Part shown: one piece after another, positions 34,569-46,509 of the stretch
Layout: each line of letters opens with the position of its first letter
Position numbering within the stretch: the first letter of the stretch is position 1
The notes under the pieces: model-generated
Databases searched by the model: none
What the model saw: only the letters and a program-made list of their open reading frames with translations
What the model was told of the DNA's origin: nothing
Assembly: GCA_013368325.1 (NCBI GenBank)
Contig: JAACJK010000002.1
Location: 248,001-312,000 of the forward strand
Reading direction: 5' to 3'
Origin: Ephemerocybe angulata
Lineage: Eukaryota > Basidiomycota > Agaricomycetes > Agaricales > Psathyrellaceae
DNA length: 64,000 nucleotides
Position numbers and translations under genes: made by a program

Positions 34569-35890
34569 TCACCATCTACTGAGCTCAAGCCCAAAGACAA
34601 CAGCCTTCTCTGTGAACGAAGTGACCCGCACCCCCTCAAAGCGGGTGTACTCACCCAAGAGGTCTGCTCTAAGCGGGTCCCCAAACCCATAGGCGTTCCT
34701 CCCCATCCGCTTCCTCTGCGCATGCATAACCATCTGCGCCTCCGAGTTCGTAAGCAAAGCATACTCTTCTCTCGTGATGGGGATTTGGAAGAAGTCGAAC
34801 ACCGCGTTGACCACATCCCTGACGGTAACAAGGAAGACCGTGGACCCATTGTGTGCGTAGGAACAACTCCCCCGCACTTTGATTGACTTCCAGAGGGACC
34901 GGATAGCCTGCTGTGTTCGCGTGTACTCGAACTTGATCGTGAACCTGTCAATCGCGGGGGTCGTAGCCCACTGATCCAGCTCTGCCATCGTAAGCTTCGA
35001 ATGCGAGTCGAACAGCGCTGATGAAAAGGGAAACGCGATATTCCATGCAATCCGAGGGTGCTTCAATGGACGGTAAACGACCAGATCTTTCAGCGCGCTC
35101 GTCCGCTGCTTGGAAGATGATCTGGGTTCCGAGCGGTCTTTTGGGAGGCTCCGTGTGTCGACCTGCATGGGTGGAGTGTAGTAGCTGCTACTGTACGTCC
35201 CTGCAGTCGAGCCGTAAAGGAACCCTACCGGGGCGTTGAAGAGAGGTGCGCCCGGGTACCCCGAAGCAGGGACTTCCAAGCCCCGATAGGTGCTAGAAGG
35301 GTCGTAGGGTGCCTGAAACGCGTTTCCTTCATCATGCCACCTCGAGTCACGGCGATTGGGAGGCAAATGCGACGTGCGGGGTTGGGTGGGTGTGGCCGTG
35401 AACGACGATGAGCGTGGAGACAGTAGTGTATGAGAGACTGGAGGTGGCTGCGAGCTATCCCGTCGTCTCGAGGAGGATGAAGGTACGTGAGGAGCGCGAT
35501 AATGCCCGTAGTCATATTGATGGGGTGCGTGATGCTTATGGCTGTCCAAAAGATCTCCTGAGACAGAGCGCCGGCGTGAACGATGTTCATGCCGATGGTG
35601 ATAAGAGTCGTTGTTCGCTACGTTCTGCATCGTCGAAGTGGCTTGCACGGGCGTCGAGTAGCGCCGCTCACGACGACTGGAGACTGGAGAAGAAATGGGG
35701 AGATTAGAAGCAAATTGAAACTCGACGAGGCTTTATACGGACCTCTGCCCTTCTTCGACCCATTTTCGAAGGTCCCGGCGTCGAGTAGAATGCCCTTTGG
35801 GTTCAGTCCTTTGTACGCGTGGTGCTGCGGCGTGCAGTACTCGTCCGGCGACAGTAGATTGTGACTTTCAAAGCGGACAGCCCGGGACAT
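34569..35890 (-). CDS. DUF6699-like protein with disordered N-terminal half
   Basis: Two exons (35743-35890 and 34569-35683, 59-nt intron) give 420 residues. It begins MSRAVRFESHNLLSPDEYCTPQHH. Residues about 60-230 are low-complexity and probably disordered: His/Arg/Ser/Pro-rich with SSSSRRRDSS and HHRHEHRSRRR. The C-terminal 180 residues form a globular domain (LKHPRIAWNIAFPFSS, ELDQWATTPAIDRFTI, FLVTVRDVVNAVFDFFQIPITREEYALL, RADLLGEYTRFEGVRV). It resembles the basidiomycete DUF6699 domain, judged by memory of its pattern only. Function unknown. Confidence 0.65.
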
Positions 35891-37428
35891 GCGAGTGCTG
35901 GATGAGAGAAAGAGACAAAGCTGCAAGCGTTGTATGTAACCTGTTGGGAGTGAGCAAGGTGGGAAATGATAGAGCGGTGGAAATATGGGTAGGCGCCCAT
36001 TTGCCGAACCCGCTTCCCTTTATATGACGTTGTGGATCAATGGCGTTCGGCGCAGGTGGTATAGGCGAAGCCACTCAGCCAGCGTGCCTTCAGTGCCACA
36101 GTCGCGTGCTGGTTGTCATACTGCATTTCTGGACCTCTTTTATGCTCTTCCGGGTGCTTCTAATGAATGACTTTCAAGAGTGCGCACAACCGTCGATTGC
36201 CGTCGACAAAGGCATCGTCTTCGGACTTTGTGCGATGAAACAGTTCCGGCCTGGCGTCGTCATGTCAGCCTCATCACTGTGGGACCATCCCAACTTATCA
36301 AGTGGCTATCAGGTGACACATGGGGCAACTGGCCACGGCATCGCAAAGTATGACGCTGGCTACAGTATTGCTTATTGGGTTCGTCTTCAGGTGTGGTACT
36401 GTGGATTCCACTCGGAGCCCCAAGGGAAGCCAGTCGATCTGAATTGGGACTTACTAACCCAATGGACCCATTGACTGATTATTGCCTATCAGTGGCAGCA
36501 ATGGTAGGTGCTTTTCTCAGATCCTCAAAATTGCAACAATAATATTCTAAACTGTTTTGATAGATCAGGAGAAGGATTAATCGATTGAACCCAGCCGGAA
36601 GGGGAACGCAGGATCGCTTCCATTGTGGCGGCGACGACTACTGTACGTGGCCTCACTTCGCCTTCCTGGAGGAGGTTGAATGCAACGGTCCACAGATGCG
36701 CGTTCTTCGGTTTCATAGTCAAGTCCGGAAGGCCTGAGGCTGCTGTCCGAGGCGGGATGAATTAACTGGCAAATGCTGTACATCCTGATTTGAGTTGCGA
36801 AGGCATATTTCCAAGACTCACATTTTAGAAGTTTCATGGACTCTCTTAGTGGCGCATTATCGAGTCAGTTGCGTAGGTGAGCCGTTGCCAGAGCGCCAGA
36901 CAGCTGAGCCCTTGCGGTATACTACTTGAGCCATGCACCTATCAGCCTAGGTAGTTACAATCGATTAGCGGACGAGCATAGCCAGAAGGAGGCTAGCGAC
37001 TGAACCGCGTGAACCCGGATATTTTGGCGGAAGTATGCATCTACACGAACCCCTGCATTCCAGATGATTAGAGATGCTGGATTTACGACTGTTACAAGGT
37101 GCCGTGTCAGTGGAAGTGCTGGCCAGACTTTCTCTTTTAGTAAAATCCTCTGAGTGAGCCCGAAGCCGCGATCTGAGATAGGCGCTACCGGGCGCTTATA
37201 TTCATGGGCACGAAACATTACAAGCGGAACTGGCATAACGTGGCGATAGAGTTGCTATGACATTACAGTAGCGAAGGAGTCGACCTAGATTACTCGTTGC
37301 AGACTTTGGAAGTGTGAGCGGGCCAAGAGCGGGCCTCAACGAATCTGAGGCAACTTCACGCTTCGATCTTCTTGCTCGGCTTGATCGGCTGGGCTCGAGG
37401 CCAGTAATCGATATACCCACTCGAACTG
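35891..37428. other. Intergenic region, possible decayed sequence
   Basis: About 1.5 kb. Open stretches at 36040-36474 (+, 144 codons) and 36525-36837 (-) have no recognised domain and no splice-supported partners. I treat them as unproven. Confidence 0.4.
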
Positions 37429-38825
37429 TTAAACAGTTTGTTGCCCTCTCCATCTCCCTGTTACGTGCATCAGTACTTCTTCTAAGTCACAATGGAGCGA
37501 AGCGACGAGCAGATTACGCACGATGATATTATGGGGGAAGCCAAGATCGAAGGGAATCGACGACTCAATGAACGAAATTTGTTCCTTTGTGAGCGTAATT
37601 TCCAAAGCCTCAATGTTGGTGAGGAGATGTTCAACGCTGCGTCCACCGATAATCGGGAATACAAACTGCGTCTTGTGCATTACATAGGCGATCGCGACTG
37701 CAACACAGTCTCATGAATACTTTTCAAAGAGAAGAGGATAGAATAACTCTTACCAGAGTTGATGTGCTTAGCCCCAATCTCTTTTGCCACTTTCTCCAGC
37801 GCATTACAGACGGCCTTCTCCGCTGGGGTCCTCTCCCACTCTGGATTGAAAATGGTGCGTCCATTTTCTCCAGTTTTCCTGCGACGCTCTTCCTCCTCGT
37901 CGGTGCGAATTCGCCCTCCACCTAGAACGCCCCAGGGTGCAAGGGCCATCCCTTGGCTTTGTGCCATGGGGATAATGTCCCTCTCAAAGGAGCGATCGAG
38001 AATTCCCCATTTTCCCTGGTAGACGCAAAATGGAGTCAGTGCATTGCATTTGGCATACTCATTTGCCTGCGAGACAACCCATGCGGGGGCGTCGGAGATC
38101 CCCTTTATAACTCCATCAGTATCTTCGCCATTTATTCACGTACATGGAATCTTACTGACCAGGTAGAGCACTTTGCGTGCGAGGACGAGGGCATGCAGAG
38201 CGTGCATGATTTCCTGGATACTGGTGGTAAAATCCCACCAATGGATATAGAGGAGGTCAAGGTATGTTGTCCTAAGTCTCTTCAAAGAACTCTCAACGGA
38301 GAGATGCATGGACTTGGCGCTGTTGCCACTGAAGAGAATCTGCTGGGCGAATTTCGGGTTGTGATGATGTACGTGGCTTGTATACTGCACGGAAATAGAT
38401 CAATATTGGCTGCATCTCTCAGTGAATGTCAGCTGATAGATATGAATGCATACCTTGGTAGCAATGAAGAGTTGATCGCGGATGTCCCTTCCTTCAGCCC
38501 ATTCGCCAATGAATTCTTCAGAGCTTCCGTCTTGGCTGTTGGAAAAGCCACAGTCAATATACTAGGACACGCGAATAGGAATGGAATGATAGTACTAATC
38601 ATTAGCAGTGTCGATGAAGTTTCCGCCCAAGTCGAAGTAGCCATTAAGGAGCTTGAAGCTGCTCTCCTTAGTCATAGATCCCATCCCGTACTCGTGCCAT
38701 TTATCGCCAATGTTGCCGCCACCGAGCGCAATGGGAGAGAGTTGAACACCAGCCAGTGTGCTGAGCTTGCGGTAGTAGCCCAGCTTGGAGGCAGGGGGAG
38801 GCAAGGGTGCAAAAAGCTGAGGCAT
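37429..38825 (-). CDS. Aldo-keto reductase, aryl-alcohol dehydrogenase type
   Basis: Starts MPQLFAPLPPPASKLGYYRKL at 38825. The ordered blocks are VQLSPIALGGGNIGDKW, GYFDLGGNFIDTAND, YQDGSSEEFIGEWAEGRDIRDQLFIATKYTSHVH, SVESSLKRLRTTYLDLLYIHWWD, APAWVVSQANEYAK, PFCVYQGKWGILDRSFERDIIPMAQSQGMALAPWGVLGGG, GRTIFNPEWERTPAEKAV, and VAIAYVMHKTQFVFPIIGGRSVEHLLTNIEAL. Asp and Tyr (DTANDY), Lys (ATK) and His (YIHWWD) of the AKR catalytic tetrad are present. At least three introns of 55-75 nt occur. Such NADPH-dependent enzymes reduce aromatic aldehydes and are often numerous in lignin-degrading fungi. The last 25 residues (VTGRWRGQQTV end) diverge from the usual family ending, so the true 3' end may use another splice. 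Confidence 0.88.
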
Positions 38826-39982
38826 ACTAAAAGTTGGGCGTCGAGTGAGATATGAGATGTGGGTTGTAGAAGTGTTATGTCCCTTTCTCTCCTGAATAGA
38901 GGACCTTTATACTTCTGTTAAGTCTAATTATTGAAGCTATAGATCCCCTCATCCGCGCCTTGGGAACCTATCTGTTGAAGTCTAATTATTGAAGCTATAG
39001 ATCCTCTCATCCGCGCCTTGGGAACCTATGGTGCATAACGGTTGCCATATTGGGTACATCATTGTTACCGTCTCACAGTCGAGGCTCCGAAGGGACAGGT
39101 TTTGGCCCAAAACGTCCCTAACTAAACACAGTTGCGGTATAAATTTGAAGAATGGTCTAGGCAAGAACCCAAATGTGAAGGCAATGACGCACCTGGCTGC
39201 AAGAAATCACGTATAAGGCCGCATCCAGGCAGACTCATGTTAACCTGACCTAGACTTCAAAGCTGCCGCGTCGCATGCGCGTTGCATGTCTCTGGCGGCA
39301 TCGGCATCCACTGATGTTCGGCAGCCACAAAGAAGCATGTGCCCTTCGCCATGCTACCCGAAAAGCCCACTTTGAAAGGAAGCCTGTGATCCGTTGCGCT
39401 AACTTCTCCACCTCAGTGCCGTATCTGCGTCCTTTTGGTGGAGGATGAGAATCATTCGTTGCTTGAGTGAGTAAGCAAAGGCGAAGACAGAAAGAGGAGA
39501 GCCTAAGCGGATGCTAAACGACCCATATTACCCATTAATGGGGTACTACAGAAAGAAAACCAAAAGGCTATCGAAGACGAAAGGGTGCACGCATTGCGAA
39601 GTTGATCGTGGAAGATATGGGAATCATGTTCAGCACACTCTTTCGAGTAGGGTGGGGATGCAGGGTACGAGGATTGAATGTGAATAGAAGCGTACTAGGT
39701 CCGTTCAGATTGAGTTTTTAAAATGCTTCCAACAATAGAGCTTCCGATACATGAAAGGCTTCGATCACATTTGTTAAGGATGAATAAGCGCCAACGGCGC
39801 CTATCACCGTAACACTTCTCGACTACTCCGATCCGGTTGACGACGCCCCAAACAGGTTTTCAGGCTCGCAAGCATTGTCTTAGCGACACCTAGGCCACCA
39901 GCAGACAAGATACATACACTGACGACAGTAAATACCCACAGAAATCCAAACAACAACTATTACGACACTCAATCGAATGCAA
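38826..39982. other. Intergenic region with a 57-bp tandem duplication
   Basis: No gene is visible in about 1.1 kb between two minus-strand genes. The only structure seen is the tandem duplication at 38914-39028. Confidence 0.45.
38914..39028. repeat. Tandem duplication, unit 57-58 bp
   Basis: Two adjacent copies of a unit that starts TCTGTT(G)AAGTCTAATTA and ends TTGGGAACCTA. They differ at only two positions (one indel, one substitution), so the duplication is recent. It lies in the promoter region of the aldo-keto reductase gene. Confidence 0.85.
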
Positions 39983-42900
39983 TCATTGACTCTGCTCAGT
40001 CACGGCTTCGGGAACAGTCTGCCCAACCTCATCCTCATCGCTCTTCGTTTCCATCTCATTGCAAGCCACTCTGTGGCACGTTTAACCAAGGTCAATACCA
40101 TGAAGTTTTCGAACGCACCTATACGCGTCCCGGCATGTCTGCCGGATGCTTGATGACTTCCACTTCTGGTTGATCGAGTGCGGGGCCAGCATATCGGCAT
40201 CAAGTTCTGCGCGAACGCCAAACAGGGTGTGAGTCTCCTTTCTTCCGTGCCCTGGAGGTTCATGACTCACTTGCGTCTTCTCCCAGAAGCTGTAATTTAT
40301 CCCTCGCCAGAAATTGCCTGGCGTTTCCATCGCATTAGCATGCTGCGTGCTTCCAGGGGAACGCTGTAGACTCACCAGGATTGATTACGGTCGTAGAATC
40401 GAACAATGTATAACTTGATCTTCCTTCGGAGGCGTAATTCCTTGTACCCATTCAGCACCTTTGTAGGTACGTCTGGATGGTCTGCATCGAAGATAACTGC
40501 GGGCCACCATGGATATGAGTCTGAAAGTTGATGTCAGACGTTTGCGTTCTCATTGTCTCTCGAAATAACGTACCTGCTTTCGCCCAAACTGTGTAGAGGT
40601 TGCCATAAGTATACGGGGAGGAAACATATAGAAACGACGCACCCAGTGTCCCGCTGTCATAGCTCTCAGCGACGCGCTTCGCTTTCCCTCTTCTCGCTTC
40701 CGTGGGCTTCTTCCTCGCCGGCTGCTCCTCCGTGGGTGCATCAGCCTCCTCGCTCGGCAAGTCGCTCAGCTCGCTCAATTCAGATTCACTGTCCTCGTCC
40801 ACAGGTTCCTCGACGGACACCTTCCGATGTCGCAGCTGCACAGGAGCTAACGAGGGCGGCCCAGCACGTTTGGATTTCGGCACAGGCTCTGGCATAACCT
40901 CAGCCTCTTGGTCTACCGCCGGTGCCGGGGTGGACTCGGGCGTAACAACAGCCGACTCCGGTGGATGGCCATCCTCATCCATCTTAATACTCTCGGCAGT
41001 AGACGTTGGCGCCTTCTTCCTCTCGGCCTTCTTCTTCATCGACTTCTGCCTACGCGTAAGAGGGGTGTCCAGTGTTTCCACCACGACTCTGCCAGATGGG
41101 TCCACGGACATCCGTTGTGGATTGGTCTCGTCGAACGACGTGCCAGGGGGGAAGGCTTGCCCAGGTTTGACACTGAAGGGATCGATTTCCATTCTGGACG
41201 GGCCGGGCTCCGAAAACGCTTCCTGGGGATGTGTGTCCTCCGCCGGAGACGAGACAAGGTTCTGAGCTTCAGATGGGGCTAGACTAGTTGTGGAGGGCCT
41301 CCTCGAGCGGTTGTGATCTAAAGAGATACGTGAGAAGGAAGTACAAAGAATTTCAAGGAAAGAAAACGCACCCGTCTTCTGCTTCTTCTTGGGAGGAGGG
41401 AGGACGGCCTTGTCAACAGGCGCTCGCCCATGCCGTTTATGATCAGGCGGAAGGATCCACCCGCTGTTGAAATACTGGAATGACCCTTGATTGTCAACGT
41501 CATCGACAACTCTTGGAATCACGCTCGGCGGCAGAGACATCGACGGTTGTTTCCTCCGTTTCGGAGGGCCTTCGATTGGGCCAGACTCCAGTTGATCCCG
41601 CTCTGCTTGTTCGACCGCAGTAGTAGACGCTACAGCAGCCCCGCCTTCTTCAGTGTCAGGCAATACTCCAGCCTCCTTCTCAAACGCAACCGCAGCCGCA
41701 ATACTAGCTCTTGTGCGAGGTTCCCTAAGATCTAGCATGCGCCCTTCTACATCCGCCGCTTCAACCTTCATCTCCATGCCCTCCTCTGGTCTCGCCTCAG
41801 CAGGCGTCTGAGACGCCGACGCGGTTCGAGCTGCCGCCTTCCTCGCCCTCGCCCTCTCCGCCTCGGCGCGCCTATCTCGCTTCTTGCTACTCTTCTTAGA
41901 CCGGGGAGGAGGAGCGGGTATGATTGGCGAAGGTGGAGGCGGAGGTTTGTACCGGGCAGCCTCCATGTTGAGCAGGGAAGTTATCGGGTCGGCATCGAAT
42001 TCGAGGTTCAAACCTTCCCTGATGGCGTCGCCGGATAACAGAAGTTCGAGGACGTCAAGGGGTGATTCGAGGTCTCCGATGGCGGGGAGAGCAGATGCGT
42101 CTTCTTCTCCTTCGGGTAGTGGGGGGAGTGCCGACGGAGGTAGAGCTAGCCGTTCTAGGTTGGCGAGGATGGGCTGAGAGACGGATCGAATTCGAAGAGC
42201 AGCTTTGTAGAAGGGGGTACCAGGCTGGTTGTACAGAAGGGCGTTATTAATGACGAGGTCGATGTCACCCTGGAACAAGTTCAGTATACTCTTGACTTCA
42301 ACGACAGCAGAATGGAATTACCCTGAAGGTCTTGACATCCCAATACTCATGCTTGTCAAGGCGATCTTCGATCATCGACCAACACATTGGATTCAAAACG
42401 ACGTCGAAATAGTCAGGTACATCGTTCTTGTTGACGGGAAGCTTGAAGAAGTCTTGCTTGTCGGCCCTGTAACCGGCATGAGACGAAGCTGACGATATGA
42501 ACATGCAACATACCCCATAATGGTTTCCAGTGCCATTCGCAGCGCAGATTCGTGAGGATAGAGTGCCAGAGACAACACCTGGTGGATTATCTCCGTCTGT
42601 TTCAGTTTCCTCAACTCGCGGAATTTGATCAGGAGCGTTAACATCTTGACATAGGTAAGGTCACGACGAAGGCTTTGCAATTGCTACATTCCATGTCAGT
42701 AAACAGTCAAATGGACACCAGGTAATCAACATACCTCGAGCTTCATCCGTTTCTCTTCAACTGTCTGAATCTTGCCTCCACCAGCCGTCCAAGGCTCAAG
42801 ATGTAACCGCTTGAGCAACGGTGCACCGCGTCGCGCTTCTCGCTTCAGACTCCAGTATCGGCATATTAGTTGCACAAGCTCCACCTTCTTCCGAATCTTG

Positions 42901-44265
42901 ATTCTGTGTATATACTGAGATATACGGTTGACGATGATGGCGGGGACAATGGGTGGGCCAGGTTTGTACGTCTTGTTATACGCTCTTGCAGCTTTGGATG
43001 AGTGCTTGTTATCCGCCTGACCTTCTTCCGCTGCGAGAGCAGCTGCCCGAATATCTTGCTGTTCTTTCTGATGATAACGCGTTAGATTTTGAGTCTTTTG
43101 ATGGAGCACAGGCGTACCGGAAGATGCCTTTCGCAAAAGGCTTGCAATGTCGCTGTTTCTGCACCATGGGTCGTCTTCATTGGCAGGAGAAGTTTCTCTT
43201 GTCGTGCGCAGGTCGCGTGAAAAGCGACGAAACATGATGATTTTGCACACTGGATGCATGCACCTTGCCTCACGTCGCATATGGAACACCGCTGGAAAGC
43301 AGGTCAGGACGAATTGAGGAATAGTGACAGACGAACGCACCAACTTCCACCGCTGCTTCGATATCTTCTCCACCCCCGTGATAGGTTCCATAAACACGTC
43401 GTTTGCAACGCGAGTCTCCGGCACCCATATTGCACACAAAAGATGGACCCAGTCGCCATGTATAGTTTGTTTGAAGGCCCCTCCTTCATTGGGGCATAGA
43501 TAGCATTGCACTGGGTTCTCTGGCGAAACTGTGCACTTTCGGCATAGCCATTGACCCTCAGGAATATACGGAACCCCATAGCAGTCTGTTCTCGTGTCAG
43601 GAGCGAAGAATTACAACGGTTAAGGCGCCTAACCTTGATGTACGGCTAAGTTGCACCCGTCGCAGAACACGATCGCGTTGCTGTTCTCTCCCTCAGAGTC
43701 GTCACATACTGCGCAGGTCGAATCTTCCGAGGGCATTGCAAGATCTGACTTAGGCAGGTTTTTTGTCTTTCAAGCCGTCAGTAGCTAATAAACATGCCTA
43801 ACATGCTAGTTACGCACCAAGTCAAACCACTCTTTCTCCAGCCTGTCCATTATGATCTCGAAGGTCTCCGCTGACACTCTGTCCATGTGTTCCTTCTTCC
43901 GCTCGATATTCACAGCCTCCAACCACTCCTCATCCTGCTCATCCATATCATATTCAACTTGTCTTGCCAGATCAATCTCCAATGGTTCTATGCGTATATG
44001 AGTGAGAGTCCGCGCTTCGAAGCTTCGATAGTCGTACCAATATGGCGGATGTACAGTTCTGGCCGAATGTAGGGGTATCCATCGTTATCTATAGCACACC
44101 ATGAGCGAGCTTACTAGGCATTAAGCACGAAAGCTCACATCCAAACGATCTTGCTTGTCCATCTTGAACACCAGGGGGACCACCAGCTGATACCTCATCC
44201 TGGACTCGCTCGAACTGAACTTTGGGGAGAACTACGGGGTGCGGTGAGGGGCCTGCTCTAACCAT
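39983..44265 (-). CDS. NTO1: NTO1/BRPF-type chromatin reader: PHD, zinc knuckle, PHD, bromodomain, PWWP
   Basis: A multi-exon gene starting about [16 protein letters not shown] (44265) and ending [18 protein letters not shown] (stop 39983-39985). Domains in order are: an EPL-like segment ([30 protein letters not shown]); PHD1 ([32 protein letters not shown]); zinc knuckle and extended PHD2 ([44 protein letters not shown]); a bromodomain ([45 protein letters not shown]); a long acidic, Lys-rich linker; and a C-terminal PWWP ([37 protein letters not shown]). In yeast, Nto1 is part of the NuA3 H3-acetyltransferase complex. The extra PWWP makes this protein animal-BRPF-like and suggests H3K36me reading. 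The start is less certain than the rest. Confidence 0.9.
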
Positions 44266-44503
44266 GATACCGAGGCCGTGTATGTGGGTTTGGAGGTTGT
44301 GGGTGAACGATGAGCAGCGACTGCTCGCCACCAACGGCAACGGCGCTAAGGGGCGTGACAGGCGTCACAACTCACAAGCACGTGTGACCGTGCCTTTCTG
44401 TGACGGGGGCAATTCATGGTTCGTCCTTGACCACTCCGAGTCAACCTCAGTAGGTGCACGGCTTGCTCAACCTCAGGATGCTCGCTCAATTATACCAGAT
44501 CCA

Positions 44504-45949
44504 ATGAGCATTGAAATCCCAACTCACGAAACAAGTGGCTCGCATGACCCTGCGGCCGCCAGCGCAATCGCCGAGGATATTGGATCCATGAGACTAGCGG
44601 GCGAAATGGCCCACTTTCCGCTGGTGGACTTGCCACAAGAAATCCTCATCGAGATATTACAATTCTCGGGCAACGCGCATGGTGGGCAAGCGAATGCGGT
44701 GAACCCTCTTTTCCTGGCCAGGATATGTCGCAGTTGGCGTGCCGTGGTATTCGGGACTCGCGCATTCTGGCAGGAAGTCAATCTCATCCTCAATTCACGC
44801 TGTTCCACCCAGATATCCCTGCTCGAGGAATGGACTTCCCGAGCGGGTGGTCTCCCCCTATCGATCACCATCGTTGATCCGGACGACATACTCGAAACAC
44901 TGTATTCGAAGGAACTTACCTGTTTTCTCGATCTCTTACGAAGCCTGTCCCCGCAAACCCATTCCCTGTCACTGGAAACACCCGTCATATTCTATGACCG
45001 ATGGTGCGACCGGGGATTTATCGATTACTCTTGGCCTCTCCTCTCCAACCTCGTGCTCTCCACAGATCTGGGAAGCCCCGAACTTTCCGATCCGTCTCGC
45101 CAACTCGACTTTTTATCATGCCCCATACTTACCAGTGCCACCATCAAGTCATTCTACCACTCCCACATTGCCCTTCCATGGAGATCCCTGCATCACCTCT
45201 GCTTTGTCGGCGTGTTCTGCAGCGAACTATACGATGCTCTCGAATCATGCCCACTTCTCCAAACCCTAAAAGCTCGCGGCATCATTGAAGACGATAACTT
45301 CTCTGCAAACACAATCGATCATCATTCGCTCAAACAGCTGACATTCGAATTGGACGAGAGCCAAGGGGATTGTGGCCAATGCTGCCGTCTACTCAACTCC
45401 CTGCGCCTTCCTGAGCTTCAAACGCTCGTGCTCAAGCTAGGGCCGTCTATGCCGACCAGTGGGTTCCGAGTTGACATCTACCCTTGCATTTCCCAATCAG
45501 GCTGCCAACTGTCCGAGCTCACGATTGAGGGTGCGGCTCTGAAGGAAAAGGTCTTCATGGATTGTCTTCGCCTCCTTCCAACATTAGACACCCTCCAACT
45601 TTCCAAGAACACCTGGTTAAATGCCCAGGGAGAATTCATCGGCCTGGGACCCACTTCCCTTTCCCTCATGATGGCAGTGGGCCACGATGGACTGCTTATG
45701 CTCCCTAACCTCAAGGCGCTAAGCTTGATGGGCAGCTCTGTGGTGTTTTCCGGTAAATTGGTCTTGGAGCTGCTAGGAAGTCGTTGGGATAAGGTCGAAG
45801 AAGACGATGGAGCCCTTGCAACGCTTCAGTCAGTTACACTCATCCCAGAGCGGGAGAATTCGAGTCTGTGGGTGTGGGGGGCCAACAAGGATGAACAGGC
45901 CATTTTTGAGACTTGGAGGCGCCAGGGATATAGTGTCAAGGTGGAGTAA
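44504..45949 (+). CDS. Intronless F-box protein, family copy 1 of the plus-strand run
   Basis: 481 residues from MSIEIPTHETSGSHD. This start is chosen because PP/PTHETSG is conserved at the start of the sister copies; the frame is open much further upstream but overlaps the NTO1 start region. The F-box is at residues about 35-85 (FPLVDLPQEILIEILQFSGN, PLFLARICRSWRAVVF). The leucine-rich body has CSTQISLLEEWTSRAGGLPL, YSWPLLSNLVLS, LLNSLRLPELQTLVLKLG and YPCISQSGCQLSELTIEGAAL, ending RRQGYSVKVE. It is divergently arranged with NTO1, the two starts about 240 nt apart. A role as SCF substrate receptor is inferred. Confidence 0.85.
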   Translation: MSIEIPTHETSGSHDPAAASAIAEDIGSMRLAGEMAHFPLVDLPQEILIEILQFSGNAHGGQANAVNPLFLARICRSWRAVVFGTRAFWQEVNLILNSRCSTQISLLEEWTSRAGGLPLSITIVDPDDILETLYSKELTCFLDLLRSLSPQTHSLSLETPVIFYDRWCDRGFIDYSWPLLSNLVLSTDLGSPELSDPSRQLDFLSCPILTSATIKSFYHSHIALPWRSLHHLCFVGVFCSELYDALESCPLLQTLKARGIIEDDNFSANTIDHHSLKQLTFELDESQGDCGQCCRLLNSLRLPELQTLVLKLGPSMPTSGFRVDIYPCISQSGCQLSELTIEGAALKEKVFMDCLRLLPTLDTLQLSKNTWLNAQGEFIGLGPTSLSLMMAVGHDGLLMLPNLKALSLMGSSVVFSGKLVLELLGSRWDKVEEDDGALATLQSVTLIPERENSSLWVWGANKDEQAIFETWRRQGYSVKVE

Positions 45950-46509
45950 CTACGGGCATATTCCTGTATGGAACATGTATAGATTTGGACAAAGGCTCCT
46001 ACATAACTCAAGCTTGCAATACCAACTTAACAACTTAAAGCACTCTTTTCCTGTGAGTCTCGCAGCGTTCCAAGGTCTACTCTGGGGAGGTACTGTACTC
46101 GTAGTATTTTCAGGCAACATTTACCAGAATCTGGGAGACCTCAAACTCTGCATCTACTATACTGTGGGTCACCTCAGGGTTTCTCACTGAGAACTCGCTG
46201 TCGAGAATTGTGACGGGACCAACTCCAAGTGAGGGTGCAGTAAGACTGGCAGTGGCCAGTGTAACTGTAAGGATCAGAGGATGTCGCCAAATACGATTGG
46301 CCCGAATCTGATGTTGTCCTTTGTTCTTAACGTGTTCTGTGACTCCACCTACTCAATTAATCGTCTGTCAAAGTCCCTCCCAGTTACACCTCTAGGGTAC
46401 TTAGACGTCGCCGTTGTCTGGAAGATACTGGGCTGTAAGTGCCTATCTCTTCATAATAGGCGTATGACACGCTAACTTGAGAATGGTCACTCAGGCATAC
46501 TCAGCATCC
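45950..46509. other. Shared 3' flank and promoter between F-box copies
   Basis: No extra gene. It contains the common 3' flank (ACGGGCAT...ATTCCTGTATGG, AACACTTAAAGCACTC-like) and the common promoter, including a leader intron that can be read as GTAAGTGCC to CACTCAG just before the start. Confidence 0.6.

Noticed and set aside
34165..34692. 175-codon plus-strand open frame after the tRNA
   Set aside because: A purine-rich, repetitive translation overlapping the 3' end of the DUF6699-like gene; no sign of selection for coding.
36040..36474. 144-codon plus-strand open frame
   Set aside because: No domain, no low-complexity signal and no splice-supported neighbours; the length is within chance expectation.
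42953..43237. Plus-strand open frames under NTO1
   Set aside because: They are shadows of the PHD-region exons on the minus strand.
44222..44503. N-terminal extension of the F-box frame
   Set aside because: It overlaps the NTO1 start on the other strand and has no counterpart in sister copies; the conserved start is at 44504.
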